Shown piece by piece: positions 18,757 to 27,398 of a stretch of DNA of 64,000 nucleotides. The notes under the pieces were generated by a model. The model was given only the letters and a program-made list of their open reading frames with translations, was not told the DNA's origin and ran no database searches. A program made the position numbers and the translations under genes. How positions within the stretch are numbered: the stretch's first letter is position 1; every line of letters starts with the position of its first letter. Source of the stretch: Bradyrhizobium xenonodulans (GTDB lineage Bacteria; Pseudomonadota; Alphaproteobacteria; Rhizobiales; Xanthobacteraceae); the NCBI RefSeq assembly GCF_027594865.1, contig NZ_CP089391.1, positions 4,618,501 to 4,682,500 of the forward strand. The letters are read 5' to 3'.

Positions 18757-19059
18757 TCACCACCCCCTGTCGGGGGCGGGTCGGCGGTGAAGTGGGCGGG
18801 CTGAAGTCGGCTCGGACCAATATGGGTTCGTGAGGCACGTCGCCGACAGTCCCATCGCAGAAGTCTTGCAATCCTCCCATGACCGGTAGCTACAGGAAAT
18901 CCTGCTGCTGCCGCCCCACTCCCATTTCTGAAGGCACACCGGATAGTTGGGGTCCAAGGGTTCGGCGGCCGCCGGCGCGAATACCGGAGCAACCAAGACG
19001 ACCATCGATATCGCACCGAGCACGCTCAGCATCCGCCCGCGGATCGTCGAAAAGTTCAT
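18757..19059 (-). CDS. DUF3551 family small secreted protein
   Basis: The 100-residue product has a signal peptide (MLSVLGAISMVVLVAPVFAPAAA) and the same four-cysteine layout as its convergent neighbour: YPVCLQ..SRISCSYRSWEDCKTSAMG..ATCLTNPYW. It differs in having a Pro/Arg-rich C-terminal tail. The two are distant paralogues rather than a recent duplication. Function is unknown; export to the periplasm is inferred. Confidence 0.78.
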   Translation of the reverse strand: MNFSTIRGRMLSVLGAISMVVLVAPVFAPAAAEPLDPNYPVCLQKWEWGGSSRISCSYRSWEDCKTSAMGLSATCLTNPYWSEPTSARPLHRRPAPDRGW

Positions 19060-19131
19060 GGCCTGAAGCTCCCTTGCCGCGCTCTCGAACGATCCACCAC
19101 TTAGGTGCTCTGTACACGGCCCGCAAATAAA

Positions 19132-19157
19132 AACCCCGGCAGTTTCCTGCCGGGGTT
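19132..19157 (-). terminator. Rho-independent terminator of the porin gene
   Basis: An 11-bp perfect stem (AACCCCGGCAG at 19132-19142 with CTGCCGGGGTT at 19147-19157) with a 4-nt loop. On the minus strand it is followed by TTTTTATTT, a strong T tract 25 bp beyond the porin stop. Confidence 0.92.
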
Positions 19158-19181
19158 CGCTTCTCGATCAGATGATCGAGA

Positions 19182-20699
19182 TCAGAAGTTGCGCTGAGCG
19201 CGGAGGAGCAACTGGAGGTTGCCCTGATCCTTCAGCTCGTAGGTGGCCGCCGGCTTCGCAACGGCGGCGTTCGCCGTGGCAGCACCCGCGATCGTGCCCG
19301 AGTACTTCTGGTCGAGCCAGACGTAGCTCAGGTCGGCCGTGAAGGCGAGGTTCTTGACCGGGGTCCAGACCACGTTGCCGCCGAGAACCGCGAGGTTGAA
19401 GTCGGGGTTACAGGTGGCAGTCGCGGCGCCGTAGGCGGCGACGAAGTTCGCGCAGATCAGAGCCTTGCCCGTGTCGCCGTAGCGAAGCGAAGCGTAGGCA
19501 CCATAGATCGACGAAGCCCAGTTCGGGGACCAGTTGTGGGTGTAACCACCACGGAAGCCCCAGGTCTTGACCGTGTCGATACCGGTGCCGGTGCCGAAGA
19601 CACCGTCAGCCATACCGGCGAAGCCGAGGCTCTGGTACGCGATGTTGCTGCCGCCGTAGATGTAGATGTTCTGCGGGAACAAGCTCTGGAAGTTGTAGCG
19701 GGTCGCACCGTCGGTGTAGACGGCCTGCAAGTTGATCGAGTCACCCGCACCAGTCGGGATGTTCTTGATCGACAAGGCACCCTGCACCGCAAAGCCCCAC
19801 TTGTCGTCGGGATGGCCGCTCGGTTCCGTCGTGCCGTAGTAGGCCGAGTGGAGTTCGTGCGCGGCAACCGACACCTGGGCGAGACCCCAAGCCTGGTCGA
19901 CGCGAACCTGACCGACGATGTCGGGCGTACGCGTGCCACCCCAATCGTTCGTGCCGTAGATGCCCTGGATGAGGGCAGCGCCAGCAGCCGAAGCCGAAGT
20001 GAAGCCGCTGAGACCACCAGCAGTGATGCTGGCGTTATAGAGGTTCGTCTGGCCACCTGCAGCCGTCGTCATGTCCTGCAACGCCACCGAAGCGGTGATG
20101 CCCTGGCCGAAATCAGCTGTGTAGGCAACCTGGTTCACACCGGTCACGTTGTTGCTGCCGCCCGGAAGGAAGTCGGGACCGCCAGCCGGATAGCTCTGCC
20201 ACGGCGTGTCGAAGATCGAGACCGTGCGGCCGAAGGTGAAACCAGCGAACTGGATGAACGCATGGTAGAGGCCGAGCGAAGCGGAACCGGTCGAGAACGC
20301 CGACGGGTTGCTGGCAGTGGTCGCCTGGCTATCCCAGGAGAAGATCATATCGGCGTAGGTACGCACCACGCCATACTCGGTCGCCGTCCGCGTATCGACG
20401 TTGAAGTCCATACGAGCGCGGCTCTGGTAGTAGTTGTCCAGACGGTTGTTACCACCGCCGGGAGCGCCCTGGCCAATGCCGTAGTCGCTGTTCGTGTTCC
20501 CCAGCATGTCAGCACGGACGTAGCCGCCGAGCTTGATGCAGGTGTCAGTGCCCGGCATGTAGTAGAAACCGGCACCGTACAGGGAGCAGATCTTCACGTA
20601 TTCGACCGCCTTGGCCTTCACGGGAAGATCGGCTGCCTGAGCTCCGCCAACGGCGATCAGACCCGCCGCCGTACCGAGCAAAAGGCTCTTAAAGTTCAT
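19182..20699 (-). CDS. Outer-membrane porin, Porin_2 family
   Basis: This 505-residue protein is a general diffusion porin of the alphaproteobacterial Omp2/RopA type. The signal peptide MNFKSLLLGTAAGLIAVGGAQA is followed by ADLPVKAKAVEYVKICSLYGAGFYYMPGTDTCIKLGGYVRADM, the family start with two cysteines. Alternating amphipathic beta strands follow, and the end is an aromatic terminal strand (LLLRAQRNF) suited to BAM recognition. The ATG at 20699 has a strong TTGGAGG site. The strong terminator and ribosome site suggest high expression. Confidence 0.93.
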   Translation of the reverse strand: MNFKSLLLGTAAGLIAVGGAQAADLPVKAKAVEYVKICSLYGAGFYYMPGTDTCIKLGGYVRADMLGNTNSDYGIGQGAPGGGNNRLDNYYQSRARMDFNVDTRTATEYGVVRTYADMIFSWDSQATTASNPSAFSTGSASLGLYHAFIQFAGFTFGRTVSIFDTPWQSYPAGGPDFLPGGSNNVTGVNQVAYTADFGQGITASVALQDMTTAAGGQTNLYNASITAGGLSGFTSASAAGAALIQGIYGTNDWGGTRTPDIVGQVRVDQAWGLAQVSVAAHELHSAYYGTTEPSGHPDDKWGFAVQGALSIKNIPTGAGDSINLQAVYTDGATRYNFQSLFPQNIYIYGGSNIAYQSLGFAGMADGVFGTGTGIDTVKTWGFRGGYTHNWSPNWASSIYGAYASLRYGDTGKALICANFVAAYGAATATCNPDFNLAVLGGNVVWTPVKNLAFTADLSYVWLDQKYSGTIAGAATANAAVAKPAATYELKDQGNLQLLLRAQRNF

Positions 20700-21261
20700 G
20701 TTAAACCTCCAAGTTTGCTCTCTAGGGAAGGTTCCGGATCCGCTGGGTGATGACACCCTAAGGTTGGTTCCCTTGTCCCTTGTAACCACCGCTTAGTCGC
20801 TTCGCGCCTTCGGACACACCCGCTGAAACGCGAGGGACTTAAGCGAACCACCTAGAACGGGACGACCTCGGGATGCCCCCCTCCGTCGCTCGATCACAAT
20901 TACTGAACGTCTTTGCACACACAACAAAAGAACGCTTCGGATCGGGCCTCCAACACGTGTTTTCCGATGGGTGTTGCACAAATAACACGCAGATGTGATC
21001 AAACCACTCGTGTAACCGACTGATAAATATAGAGAAATTTCTTCGGTTCCAATCGCCTTGAAAAATCCCCGGTTTGGGCACCGGCCTCCGTAGCGCAGCT
21101 GCGCCGCTGTCTCACTCGAATCGAGCGCGCGAATCCCCGCCGAATCTGTGCGCAAAACCGGATCGTCGCATGGAGTACGGCTGGGACCGTCGAGGACGCG
21201 GCATCGGCTGCTCGCGGCCCCGATCGAATCCGGATCAACCGATCGGCCGGCGTTCCACGCG
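20700..21261. other. Porin upstream region
   Basis: This is 562 bp with no gene I can support. An AT-rich stretch at about 21020-21055 contains, on the minus strand, TTGGAA (21047-21052) and TATATT (21026-21031) separated by only 15 bp, a weak candidate promoter. If used, the porin mRNA would have a leader of more than 300 nt, room for small-RNA or riboregulatory control. No RNA family is recognised. Confidence 0.3.
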
Positions 21262-23874
21262 TCAGACGGATCGTACCGAGGACATCTCGATGTGGTCGGG
21301 CGGCAGTCCGGCACGATACCGCCGAACCATGGCCTCAAACGCTTGTTCCAGGTTTCGGGCAAGCAGAGGCGTATCGAAGAGCGGCATCGTATGACGACGC
21401 TTTTCCAGAGTTTCCCTGATGCCGTGGAGCTTCTCACGATTGAGAGCCAGTTCAATCGCGCGTTCTTCATATTCATCGCGAGAATGCGTGATGAGTTCGG
21501 CCAATCCGAGAGCATGCAGCAGGCTGGCTGCGACCCGGCCCGCATAGGCTTCTCCTGTCAGCGTCAGCACGGGCAGGCCAGCCCAGAGAGAGTCGCCTGC
21601 GGTGGTGTGAGCATTGTACGGCAGAGCGTCCAGGAACAGGTCTGCCAGGCCGTGACGCGCCAGGTGATCCGCCGTCGAGGCAATGCGCGCCGCAAAGACC
21701 AGGCGCTGCGGATCGATGCCGCTCGCCTCGGCCGCTCTCCGCAAATTGGATTTTGCGACATCCGGGAGATCGGAAAGCCAGACGACAGAGCCGTCGACAT
21801 CCCTCAGGATGCGCATCCAGCTCCCAAACGTCGCAGGATTGAGTTTGTAGGCGTTGTTGAAGCCGCAGAAGACGACGCCGTCGGCGGGCAATCCCTGCGC
21901 CCGCCTGTCGAGCCCGGCATGCGAGATCGCGCGTCCCTCGGCATCGTGAGGCATGAAGCAATGCGGCAGCCAGACGACCTTCTCCGAAAAGTGCTTGCGG
22001 TCCTCGGCAGGAATGACCCGCTCATCGGCGATCACATAATCCAGCAATCCTCCGCCGACGGTGCCGGCAAAGCCGAGATAACCTGCGAGAACTGGAGCCG
22101 GCCGCCGCGCGAGAAGAGCGAGCCGTGCTCCGAGCGTATGCCCCATCAGGTCCACGAGGATGTCGATCTTGGCCGCCTCGATGCAGCCCATGATTTCATC
22201 ATCGCTCCGCCCGAAGAGATCGGTAAAATGGTCGAAGCTCCTCTCCAATCGGGCGCGCAGATCGCTGTGGTCGGTCGGGCCGATCGAGAAACCATGCGTT
22301 TCAAATCGGGTGCGATCGTGGGCCTCGAAAAGCCCTGCGGCCAGATAGCTGACTGGATGAGTGCGAAAATCCCCCGACAAGTAGCCGATGCGGATCTTGT
22401 CGGCCTGAACGGGGGCAGCCTCGACGGTCTTGCGCGCGGCAAGACCAAGCATCCTTTCGATCCAGAAATCGGCGCTTCGTCGCTGGTCCTCGGCCGAGGC
22501 CGCAATCGAGAGCAGCGCAAACGGCTGACAGCCCCCCTCGCCCGCACGAATGGATGCGATCAAGCGCGTTCTTTCAGCCTCTATCTCCGTCCAGTCGCAG
22601 CAATTCAGCTTCGAATAGAGCCTTGCGCCTTCCACCCCGGGCAGGCCGCGATTGAGCGAGAACGCCCTGTCGAAGGCCGCGAACGCGTCGTCGTGGCGAC
22701 GAAGGTCGGCGAAGATGTTCCCTCGCCCGAACCAGGCCTCCGCCAGGTCGGACCTGATGGACAGCGCCTTGTCGTAGCCGTCGAGCGCCTCCCCGTAGTT
22801 CTTAACGTCGGCGAAAACGTTGCCGCGGCCCAGCCAGGCTTCCGCCAGGTCCGGCGCGATGGAGACCGCCTTGTCGTAGGCGGCGAGTGCATCGTCGTGA
22901 CGCCGCAAATCCAGAAGGACATTGCCGCGGCCGAGCCAGGCCTCGGCCGAATTCGCTTTGCCCGAGAGCACCACGTCGTAGAGCGCGAGGGCATCGTCGT
23001 GAAGCTTGAGGGCCGTGAAGACGTTGCCGCGGCCAATCAGGGCCTGGGTCGAATCCGGCTTGATCGAGAGTGCTTTTCCGTAGGCCGTGAGCGCTTCGTC
23101 ATAGCGCTTGATATCCGCGTTGACGTTGCCCCGGCCAAGCCAGGCGGCCGCCGATTCAGGGGCGATGCCGAGTGCGCGGTCGTAGGACGCGGCGGCATCC
23201 GCGTAGCGCCTGAGCTCGTACAGGACATTGCCCCTGCCGATCCAGCCCTCCGCCAGATCGCCCCTGATGGAAAGTGCCCTGTCAAAGGCGGCAAGAGCCT
23301 CGTCGCGGTGCCCGCGCCGAGCCAGCGCCGTGCCGCGGCCGAGCCAGGCTTCCGCCAGTTCGGGCCTGACGGAGAGCGCCCGGTCATAGGCGGCCAACGC
23401 CTCGGCATGGCGCCCGAGTTCGAGCAGCGACTTGCCCTTGTTCGCATGAGCGTCGGCGTAGTTCGGATCGAGAGCAATCGATCTGTCGAAGTCGGATATA
23501 GCCGCTTCGTATTGACCGAGATCGTTACAGGCCGCGCCGCGGTTGTTCCAGCTCTCGCGCACATTTGGATTGAGCCGCAAGGCCGAGGTGAATTGCTCGT
23601 GCGCGAGTGCGGGCTTGCCAAGCTGCTTGGCGATCAGCCCGTAATTGTAGAAGGAAACATCCGATCCTTGATTGAGCTTGACCGCGCGCGCGATGAATGG
23701 CTCGGCCTCGGCGAACCGGTTCGTGTTCATGAGAACGATTGTCAGCAGGTTGAGCGCAGGCACATGCGACGGCTCGGACTTGATGACCCGCCTGAAGCCC
23801 TCCTCGGCCTTCTTGAGATCGCGCGCATTGAGGGCCGAGAGCGCCTCATTGAAGATCGCTGCAATGTTCTTCAT
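21262..23874 (-). CDS. TPR protein with O-GlcNAc transferase-like (GT41) domain, first copy
   Basis: The 870-residue product starts with about twelve tandem 34-residue TPR units (residues 1 to about 410). Several are near-identical, of the type AEAWLGRGNV..D...Y.EAL.AYDKALSI.PD. A SPINDLY/OGT-type glycosyltransferase domain follows: IRIGYLSGDFRTHPVSYL, VDLMGHTLGAR, RPAPVLAGYLGFAGTVGGGLLDYVIAD, PYNAHTTAGDSLWAGLPVLT and FAGRVAASLL-like GRVAASLLHA. It probably transfers a sugar from a nucleotide sugar to Ser/Thr of proteins bound by the TPRs. The ATG at 23874 is preferred to a GTG at 23916. It lies upstream of the porin on the same strand. Targets are unknown. Confidence 0.88.
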   Translation of the reverse strand: MKNIAAIFNEALSALNARDLKKAEEGFRRVIKSEPSHVPALNLLTIVLMNTNRFAEAEPFIARAVKLNQGSDVSFYNYGLIAKQLGKPALAHEQFTSALRLNPNVRESWNNRGAACNDLGQYEAAISDFDRSIALDPNYADAHANKGKSLLELGRHAEALAAYDRALSVRPELAEAWLGRGTALARRGHRDEALAAFDRALSIRGDLAEGWIGRGNVLYELRRYADAAASYDRALGIAPESAAAWLGRGNVNADIKRYDEALTAYGKALSIKPDSTQALIGRGNVFTALKLHDDALALYDVVLSGKANSAEAWLGRGNVLLDLRRHDDALAAYDKAVSIAPDLAEAWLGRGNVFADVKNYGEALDGYDKALSIRSDLAEAWFGRGNIFADLRRHDDAFAAFDRAFSLNRGLPGVEGARLYSKLNCCDWTEIEAERTRLIASIRAGEGGCQPFALLSIAASAEDQRRSADFWIERMLGLAARKTVEAAPVQADKIRIGYLSGDFRTHPVSYLAAGLFEAHDRTRFETHGFSIGPTDHSDLRARLERSFDHFTDLFGRSDDEIMGCIEAAKIDILVDLMGHTLGARLALLARRPAPVLAGYLGFAGTVGGGLLDYVIADERVIPAEDRKHFSEKVVWLPHCFMPHDAEGRAISHAGLDRRAQGLPADGVVFCGFNNAYKLNPATFGSWMRILRDVDGSVVWLSDLPDVAKSNLRRAAEASGIDPQRLVFAARIASTADHLARHGLADLFLDALPYNAHTTAGDSLWAGLPVLTLTGEAYAGRVAASLLHALGLAELITHSRDEYEERAIELALNREKLHGIRETLEKRRHTMPLFDTPLLARNLEQAFEAMVRRYRAGLPPDHIEMSSVRSV

Positions 23875-24277
23875 CGACGGGAACACACCTCTTGCACGGC
23901 GTCCCACTACGTCCACGGACCGACGTCGCGCTCAGCCCCCAAACCATGCCCATATTCGCCAAGTATTCGCCGTGTCGAGCGAAAGACCGGTGAAGTACCT
24001 CACGCTGGCTCGGTTGAACATACGCCGCGCGCCATGTTTCTCAGGCAAGGCGCAGAGGACAAGGCGCAGAGGATATGGTCCATTAGGCTGGGAGGACGTC
24101 AGCAGAGCCGGATTTGACGGTTCCGGGAGTTCCTTACGGCGATTCGCCGAGCTGCAAACCAGCGGCCGCGGACCATGTAGGATGGTAAGGCCGGGGGCGC
24201 TCCGCCTTCAGCCCATCCCGGCCGCCGAGCGCGCGCCCAATCCGCAAAAAATGGAAGACATTTCAATTGGATACATC
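23875..24277. other. Gap between GT41 gene and tRNA-Ser
   Basis: This 403-bp stretch has no supported gene. It carries a short tandem repeat: AAGGCGCAGAGGAC at 24047-24060 is followed directly by AAGGCGCAGAGGA at 24061-24073. Promoter signals for the leftward GT41 gene should lie here, but I could not pick them with confidence. Confidence 0.4.
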
Positions 24278-24371
24278 TGGCGGAGACGGAGGGATTCGAA
24301 CCCTCGATAGGCCTTTACAAGCCTATAACGGTTTAGCAAACCGCCGCCTTCAGCCACTCGGCCACGTCTCC
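24278..24371 (-). tRNA. tRNA-Ser (anticodon GCU)
   Basis: On the minus strand the 94-nt sequence starts GGAGACG and ends CGTCTCC-G-CCA with CCA encoded. The acceptor stem pairs perfectly. The anticodon loop is TTTGCTAA with GCT, reading AGC/AGU serine codons. A long variable arm (ATAGGCTT ... AGGCCTAT) is typical of class II tRNA-Ser, and the T loop is GTTCGAATC. Nothing nearby (integrase, repeated 3' end) suggests use as an attachment site. Confidence 0.96.
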
Positions 24372-24713
24372 AATGCGCCGGGTATGCCCGACACGGCGGC
24401 GGGCTGCAAGCGGCAGAATTGGGACGAGCGGGTTTCTTTGCACATGAAAGCTCTGGCAGTGATGGAATAGGACGGGCGGGACCGGCTGACGTCCCGGCCG
24501 GCTGGCCGTCGTCACGCCCGCACAGCGGCCAGCCCTCGCGTCGGTTGGCCCGCATCGAGTTCGTCATGCGCGAAATCTCGGCCCAGGCGCGATGGTTTCG
24601 TGCCGCGACGCGCGAGCGGCGCGGCCGTTGTTCTCTCCGGCAAAGGCGGCTAGTGTTTTTGCGCCAATCCGCCGAAGCACAGCCCCGTCACCGGGGTCCA
24701 GAAATCCAATCAC
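24372..24713. other. Gap between tRNA-Ser and second GT41 gene
   Basis: This is 342 bp without a supported gene. It must contain the promoter of tRNA-Ser (leftward) and of the rightward GT41 gene. No clear hairpin, repeat or operator stands out. Confidence 0.4.
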
Positions 24714-26735
24714 ATGTCGCAGCAAAGCCGCAACAAGGGAGCTTCGGCCCCCTCCTCACTTCATCCGTCGATTATTCTGGACAAGGCAATTGCGGCGCAC
24801 CGTGCGGGCAATGTGTCGGATGCGGAGCGGGCCTACACGGCGATCCTGAAGGGAAGCAGAACGCACCCCGTCGCGCTCCACATGCTTGGGCTGTTGCACG
24901 CACAGCGCGGCAATTTCGCGGATGCCGAGCCATTGCTCAAGAAGGCTGTCCGCGTCGATCCCGGTAATCCCGACGTCCTCTTCAACTATGCCAACGTGCT
25001 GCGTGCCTTGGACAAGACAGACGATGCGCTCGGCTGGCTTGCGAAAGCGATTGCCCTGGCGCCGAACTTCGCCGGCGCGCATCTCAATCGCGGAGCGATC
25101 CTGATGGCACGGAAGGAGCTTCACGATGCCATCGTGGAATTTGACCGCGCCATTGCGATGGCGCCGTCGAGCGCAGCGTTCGCAAACCGAGGTAGTGCGT
25201 TTCACCAGCTCGGTCGGCTCGACGAAGCGCATGACAGCTACCAAAGGGCCGTCGAGCTCGGACCGTCGGATCCACAGAACCATTTCCTCTTGTCTGAAGT
25301 CCTTACCCAGATGGGTCGGCACGACGAAGCGATCGGGGCGCTCGAAAGAACGGTCGCGCTGGACAAGGCTTTCCCGTTCGCATTGAGCAAGCTCGTTGGT
25401 TCCAGGCGGCACCGTGCCGACTGGCGCAGTTTCGAAGTTGAACAGGCCGCTCTGGACGAGGCCGTCGAATCCGGCGTGGCGGTCGACCCTCTTACCTACT
25501 TTCATGCCTCGTCGTCTCCCGCACATCAATTGACCTGTGCAAAGACATTTGTCGCCAAGGTCGCTTCGGAACGAGCTGCCGCGATCCCCGGAGCGCCGTC
25601 ACCGGTTTCCCGGCTGCGGGTCGCGTATCTGTCCGCCGATTATCGCAATCACGCCACCGCGCATTTGATGGCCGGAGTTTTCGAGGAGCACGACCGCGAG
25701 CGCTTCGAGCTCAGCGCCATCTCCTACGGACCGGATGACCGCAGCGACATGCGCGATCGCCTGAAGGCGGCATTCGAACGCTTTGAAGATGTCAGCGAGC
25801 TTGCCGACGAGGACGTGGTCAAGCTGATACGCCGGCTCGACATTGATGTTCTTGTCGATCTGGGAGGCTTCACCACCGGTGCGCGGCCGAATATCCTTGC
25901 GTGCCGGGCGGCGCCCCTCCAGGTCAGCTATCTCGGCTTTCCCGGCACGATGGGCGCGTCATATATCGACTACGTCATTGCCGACAGGATCGTCATCCCC
26001 GAAGCCGAGCAGAAGTATTACGCCGAGAAGGTGATTTATCTTCCCGGCAGCTATCAGGCGACCGACGCGAGGCGACCGCTCCTGCGAAATGGTCCGGCCC
26101 GGAGCGAGGTCGGACTGCCGGAAGACGCATTCGTCTACTGCGCGTTCAACAGAGCGTCCAAGATCACGCCCGTGCTGTTCGATGTCTGGATGAGGCTGCT
26201 GACCAAGACAGCAGGCAGCGTCCTCTGGCTGCTCGACGGGGATCCCATCGCCAGGGAGAACCTGAGGCGTGAAGCCGTTGCGCGCGGCGTCGCTGCCGAG
26301 AGGATCGTGTTCGCCCCACAGGTCCCTGCTTACGAACATTTGGCGCGCCACCAGCACGCCGATCTCTTCCTCGACACGTTGCCCTACAACGCCCATACCA
26401 CGGCCAGCGATGCCCTCTGGGCCGGCTTGCCGGTCCTGACCTGCCTCGGCACCGCCTTTGCGGGACGTGTTGCAGCCAGTCTCCTGAATGCCGTCGGCCT
26501 TCCCGAGCTGGTGACGCGGTCGCTGGACGAATATGAGGCTTTGGCGCTTCGCATCGCGCACGATTCTGAACTTCGAGCCGCCCTCAAGAGCAAGCTGGCG
26601 ACGCATCGGACCTCCTGGCCTCTCTTCGATACCGTCGGCATGACGCGACACATCGAAAGGGCCTTCAATGAAATGTGGCGCCGGCATTGCGCCGGCGAAG
26701 CGCCGGCCTCGTTTGCCGTCCAAATCTCATCGTGA
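24714..26735 (+). CDS. TPR protein with O-GlcNAc transferase-like (GT41) domain, second copy
   Basis: The 673-residue protein has about six TPR units (residues 20 to about 230), fewer than its divergent neighbour. A GT41 domain follows: LRVAYLSADYRNHATAHLMAGVFEEHD, VDLGGFTTGARPNILACRAAPLQVSYLGFPGTMGASYIDYVIAD, PYNAHTTASDALWAGLPVLT and FAGRVAASLLNA. It keeps the H-x-x-x-H of eukaryotic OGT (NHPTSHL) as NHATAHL. It probably glycosylates proteins using a nucleotide sugar. No Shine-Dalgarno is obvious before the ATG. The genes on either side of the tRNA are old paralogues, not a recent duplication. Confidence 0.88.
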   Translation: MSQQSRNKGASAPSSLHPSIILDKAIAAHRAGNVSDAERAYTAILKGSRTHPVALHMLGLLHAQRGNFADAEPLLKKAVRVDPGNPDVLFNYANVLRALDKTDDALGWLAKAIALAPNFAGAHLNRGAILMARKELHDAIVEFDRAIAMAPSSAAFANRGSAFHQLGRLDEAHDSYQRAVELGPSDPQNHFLLSEVLTQMGRHDEAIGALERTVALDKAFPFALSKLVGSRRHRADWRSFEVEQAALDEAVESGVAVDPLTYFHASSSPAHQLTCAKTFVAKVASERAAAIPGAPSPVSRLRVAYLSADYRNHATAHLMAGVFEEHDRERFELSAISYGPDDRSDMRDRLKAAFERFEDVSELADEDVVKLIRRLDIDVLVDLGGFTTGARPNILACRAAPLQVSYLGFPGTMGASYIDYVIADRIVIPEAEQKYYAEKVIYLPGSYQATDARRPLLRNGPARSEVGLPEDAFVYCAFNRASKITPVLFDVWMRLLTKTAGSVLWLLDGDPIARENLRREAVARGVAAERIVFAPQVPAYEHLARHQHADLFLDTLPYNAHTTASDALWAGLPVLTCLGTAFAGRVAASLLNAVGLPELVTRSLDEYEALALRIAHDSELRAALKSKLATHRTSWPLFDTVGMTRHIERAFNEMWRRHCAGEAPASFAVQISS

Positions 26736-26742
26736 GGGCGCC

Positions 26743-26760
26743 TTGGCGCAATCGCGCCAA
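26743..26760. terminator. Hairpin between convergent genes
   Basis: TTGGCGC at 26743-26749 pairs perfectly with GCGCCAA at 26754-26760 around a 4-nt loop, just after the stop of the second GT41 gene and before the convergent Sel1-like gene. No strong T tract follows. Confidence 0.45.
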
Positions 26761-26792
26761 TCGGCCAGTTCGGTTCCCTGCGGCGGGGTAGG

Positions 26793-27059
26793 TCAGTGGG
26801 TGGAAACCCACGCCCTCGCCTCGCGCTGCGCGGCCGAGATCTCGGCATCCGACATCTGTCCGGCGATTTCCTGGCGCAGCGTCACGGCGTCCTTGCGGCC
26901 CTTCAGGGCGGCGAGGTTGAACCATTTGTGCGCGGCGACGAGATCGACCAGGCCGGAGCGGCCGCTCGCCCAATAGATCCCGCGCTCGAACAGCACGTCC
27001 GACAGCGCGCTCGTATCGATCGGCGTGGCCGTCTCGAGATCAAAAGTACCCTGAAACAT
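26793..27059 (-). CDS. Small Sel1-repeat-like protein
   Basis: The 88-residue product contains a single Sel1/TPR-like unit: LFERGIYWASGRSGLVDLVAAHKWFNLAALKGRKDA, with the AHKWFNLAA.G pattern typical of Sel1 repeats. A second helix pair (EIAGQMSDAEISAAQREARAW) follows. There is no signal peptide, so it is cytoplasmic. The ATG has an AGGGGAT site. One such repeat cannot form a long solenoid, so it probably binds a partner; the role is unknown. Confidence 0.75.
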   Translation of the reverse strand: MFQGTFDLETATPIDTSALSDVLFERGIYWASGRSGLVDLVAAHKWFNLAALKGRKDAVTLRQEIAGQMSDAEISAAQREARAWVSTH

Positions 27060-27398
27060 AACGCATCCCCTTTTTTCTTATGCCGCCTCGTTCCCCCGAG
27101 CGCGGCTCCCGTCCAACTCCGATGTGCATGACCCTTCCCGGGATCGTGCACTGTTCAACTCTCCCCATGCCGTTTGCCGGCTTGTTGGAGGCGATGATGG
27201 CGGGCAAATTTGAATGGCAGTTTAAGTATCGCGATGAAGCAGACGTAAACGCGGGCGCACGGCAGTCGCGCGCTGAATTCAAGAAGTCCCTGATTTGCCG
27301 GCACTTCTGCGATTCGTCAGATTTGGTTTACCCTGGGATTTTGGGACATCGATAACCATCGCGCGCGGTCGGATGCGCGCTGCGCGGCCACCTCGCCC

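Noticed and set aside
24278..24371. tRNA-Ser as an integration site
   Set aside because: No integrase, no repeated tRNA 3' end and no change in gene character on either side were seen, so there is no integrated element to explain.
27194..27355. Rightward 53-codon frame with GGAGG just before ATGATG
   Set aside because: No recognisable signal peptide, domain or terminator; a single good ribosome-like site in a 900-bp gap can occur by chance. Worth a ribosome-profiling look but not supported as a gene.
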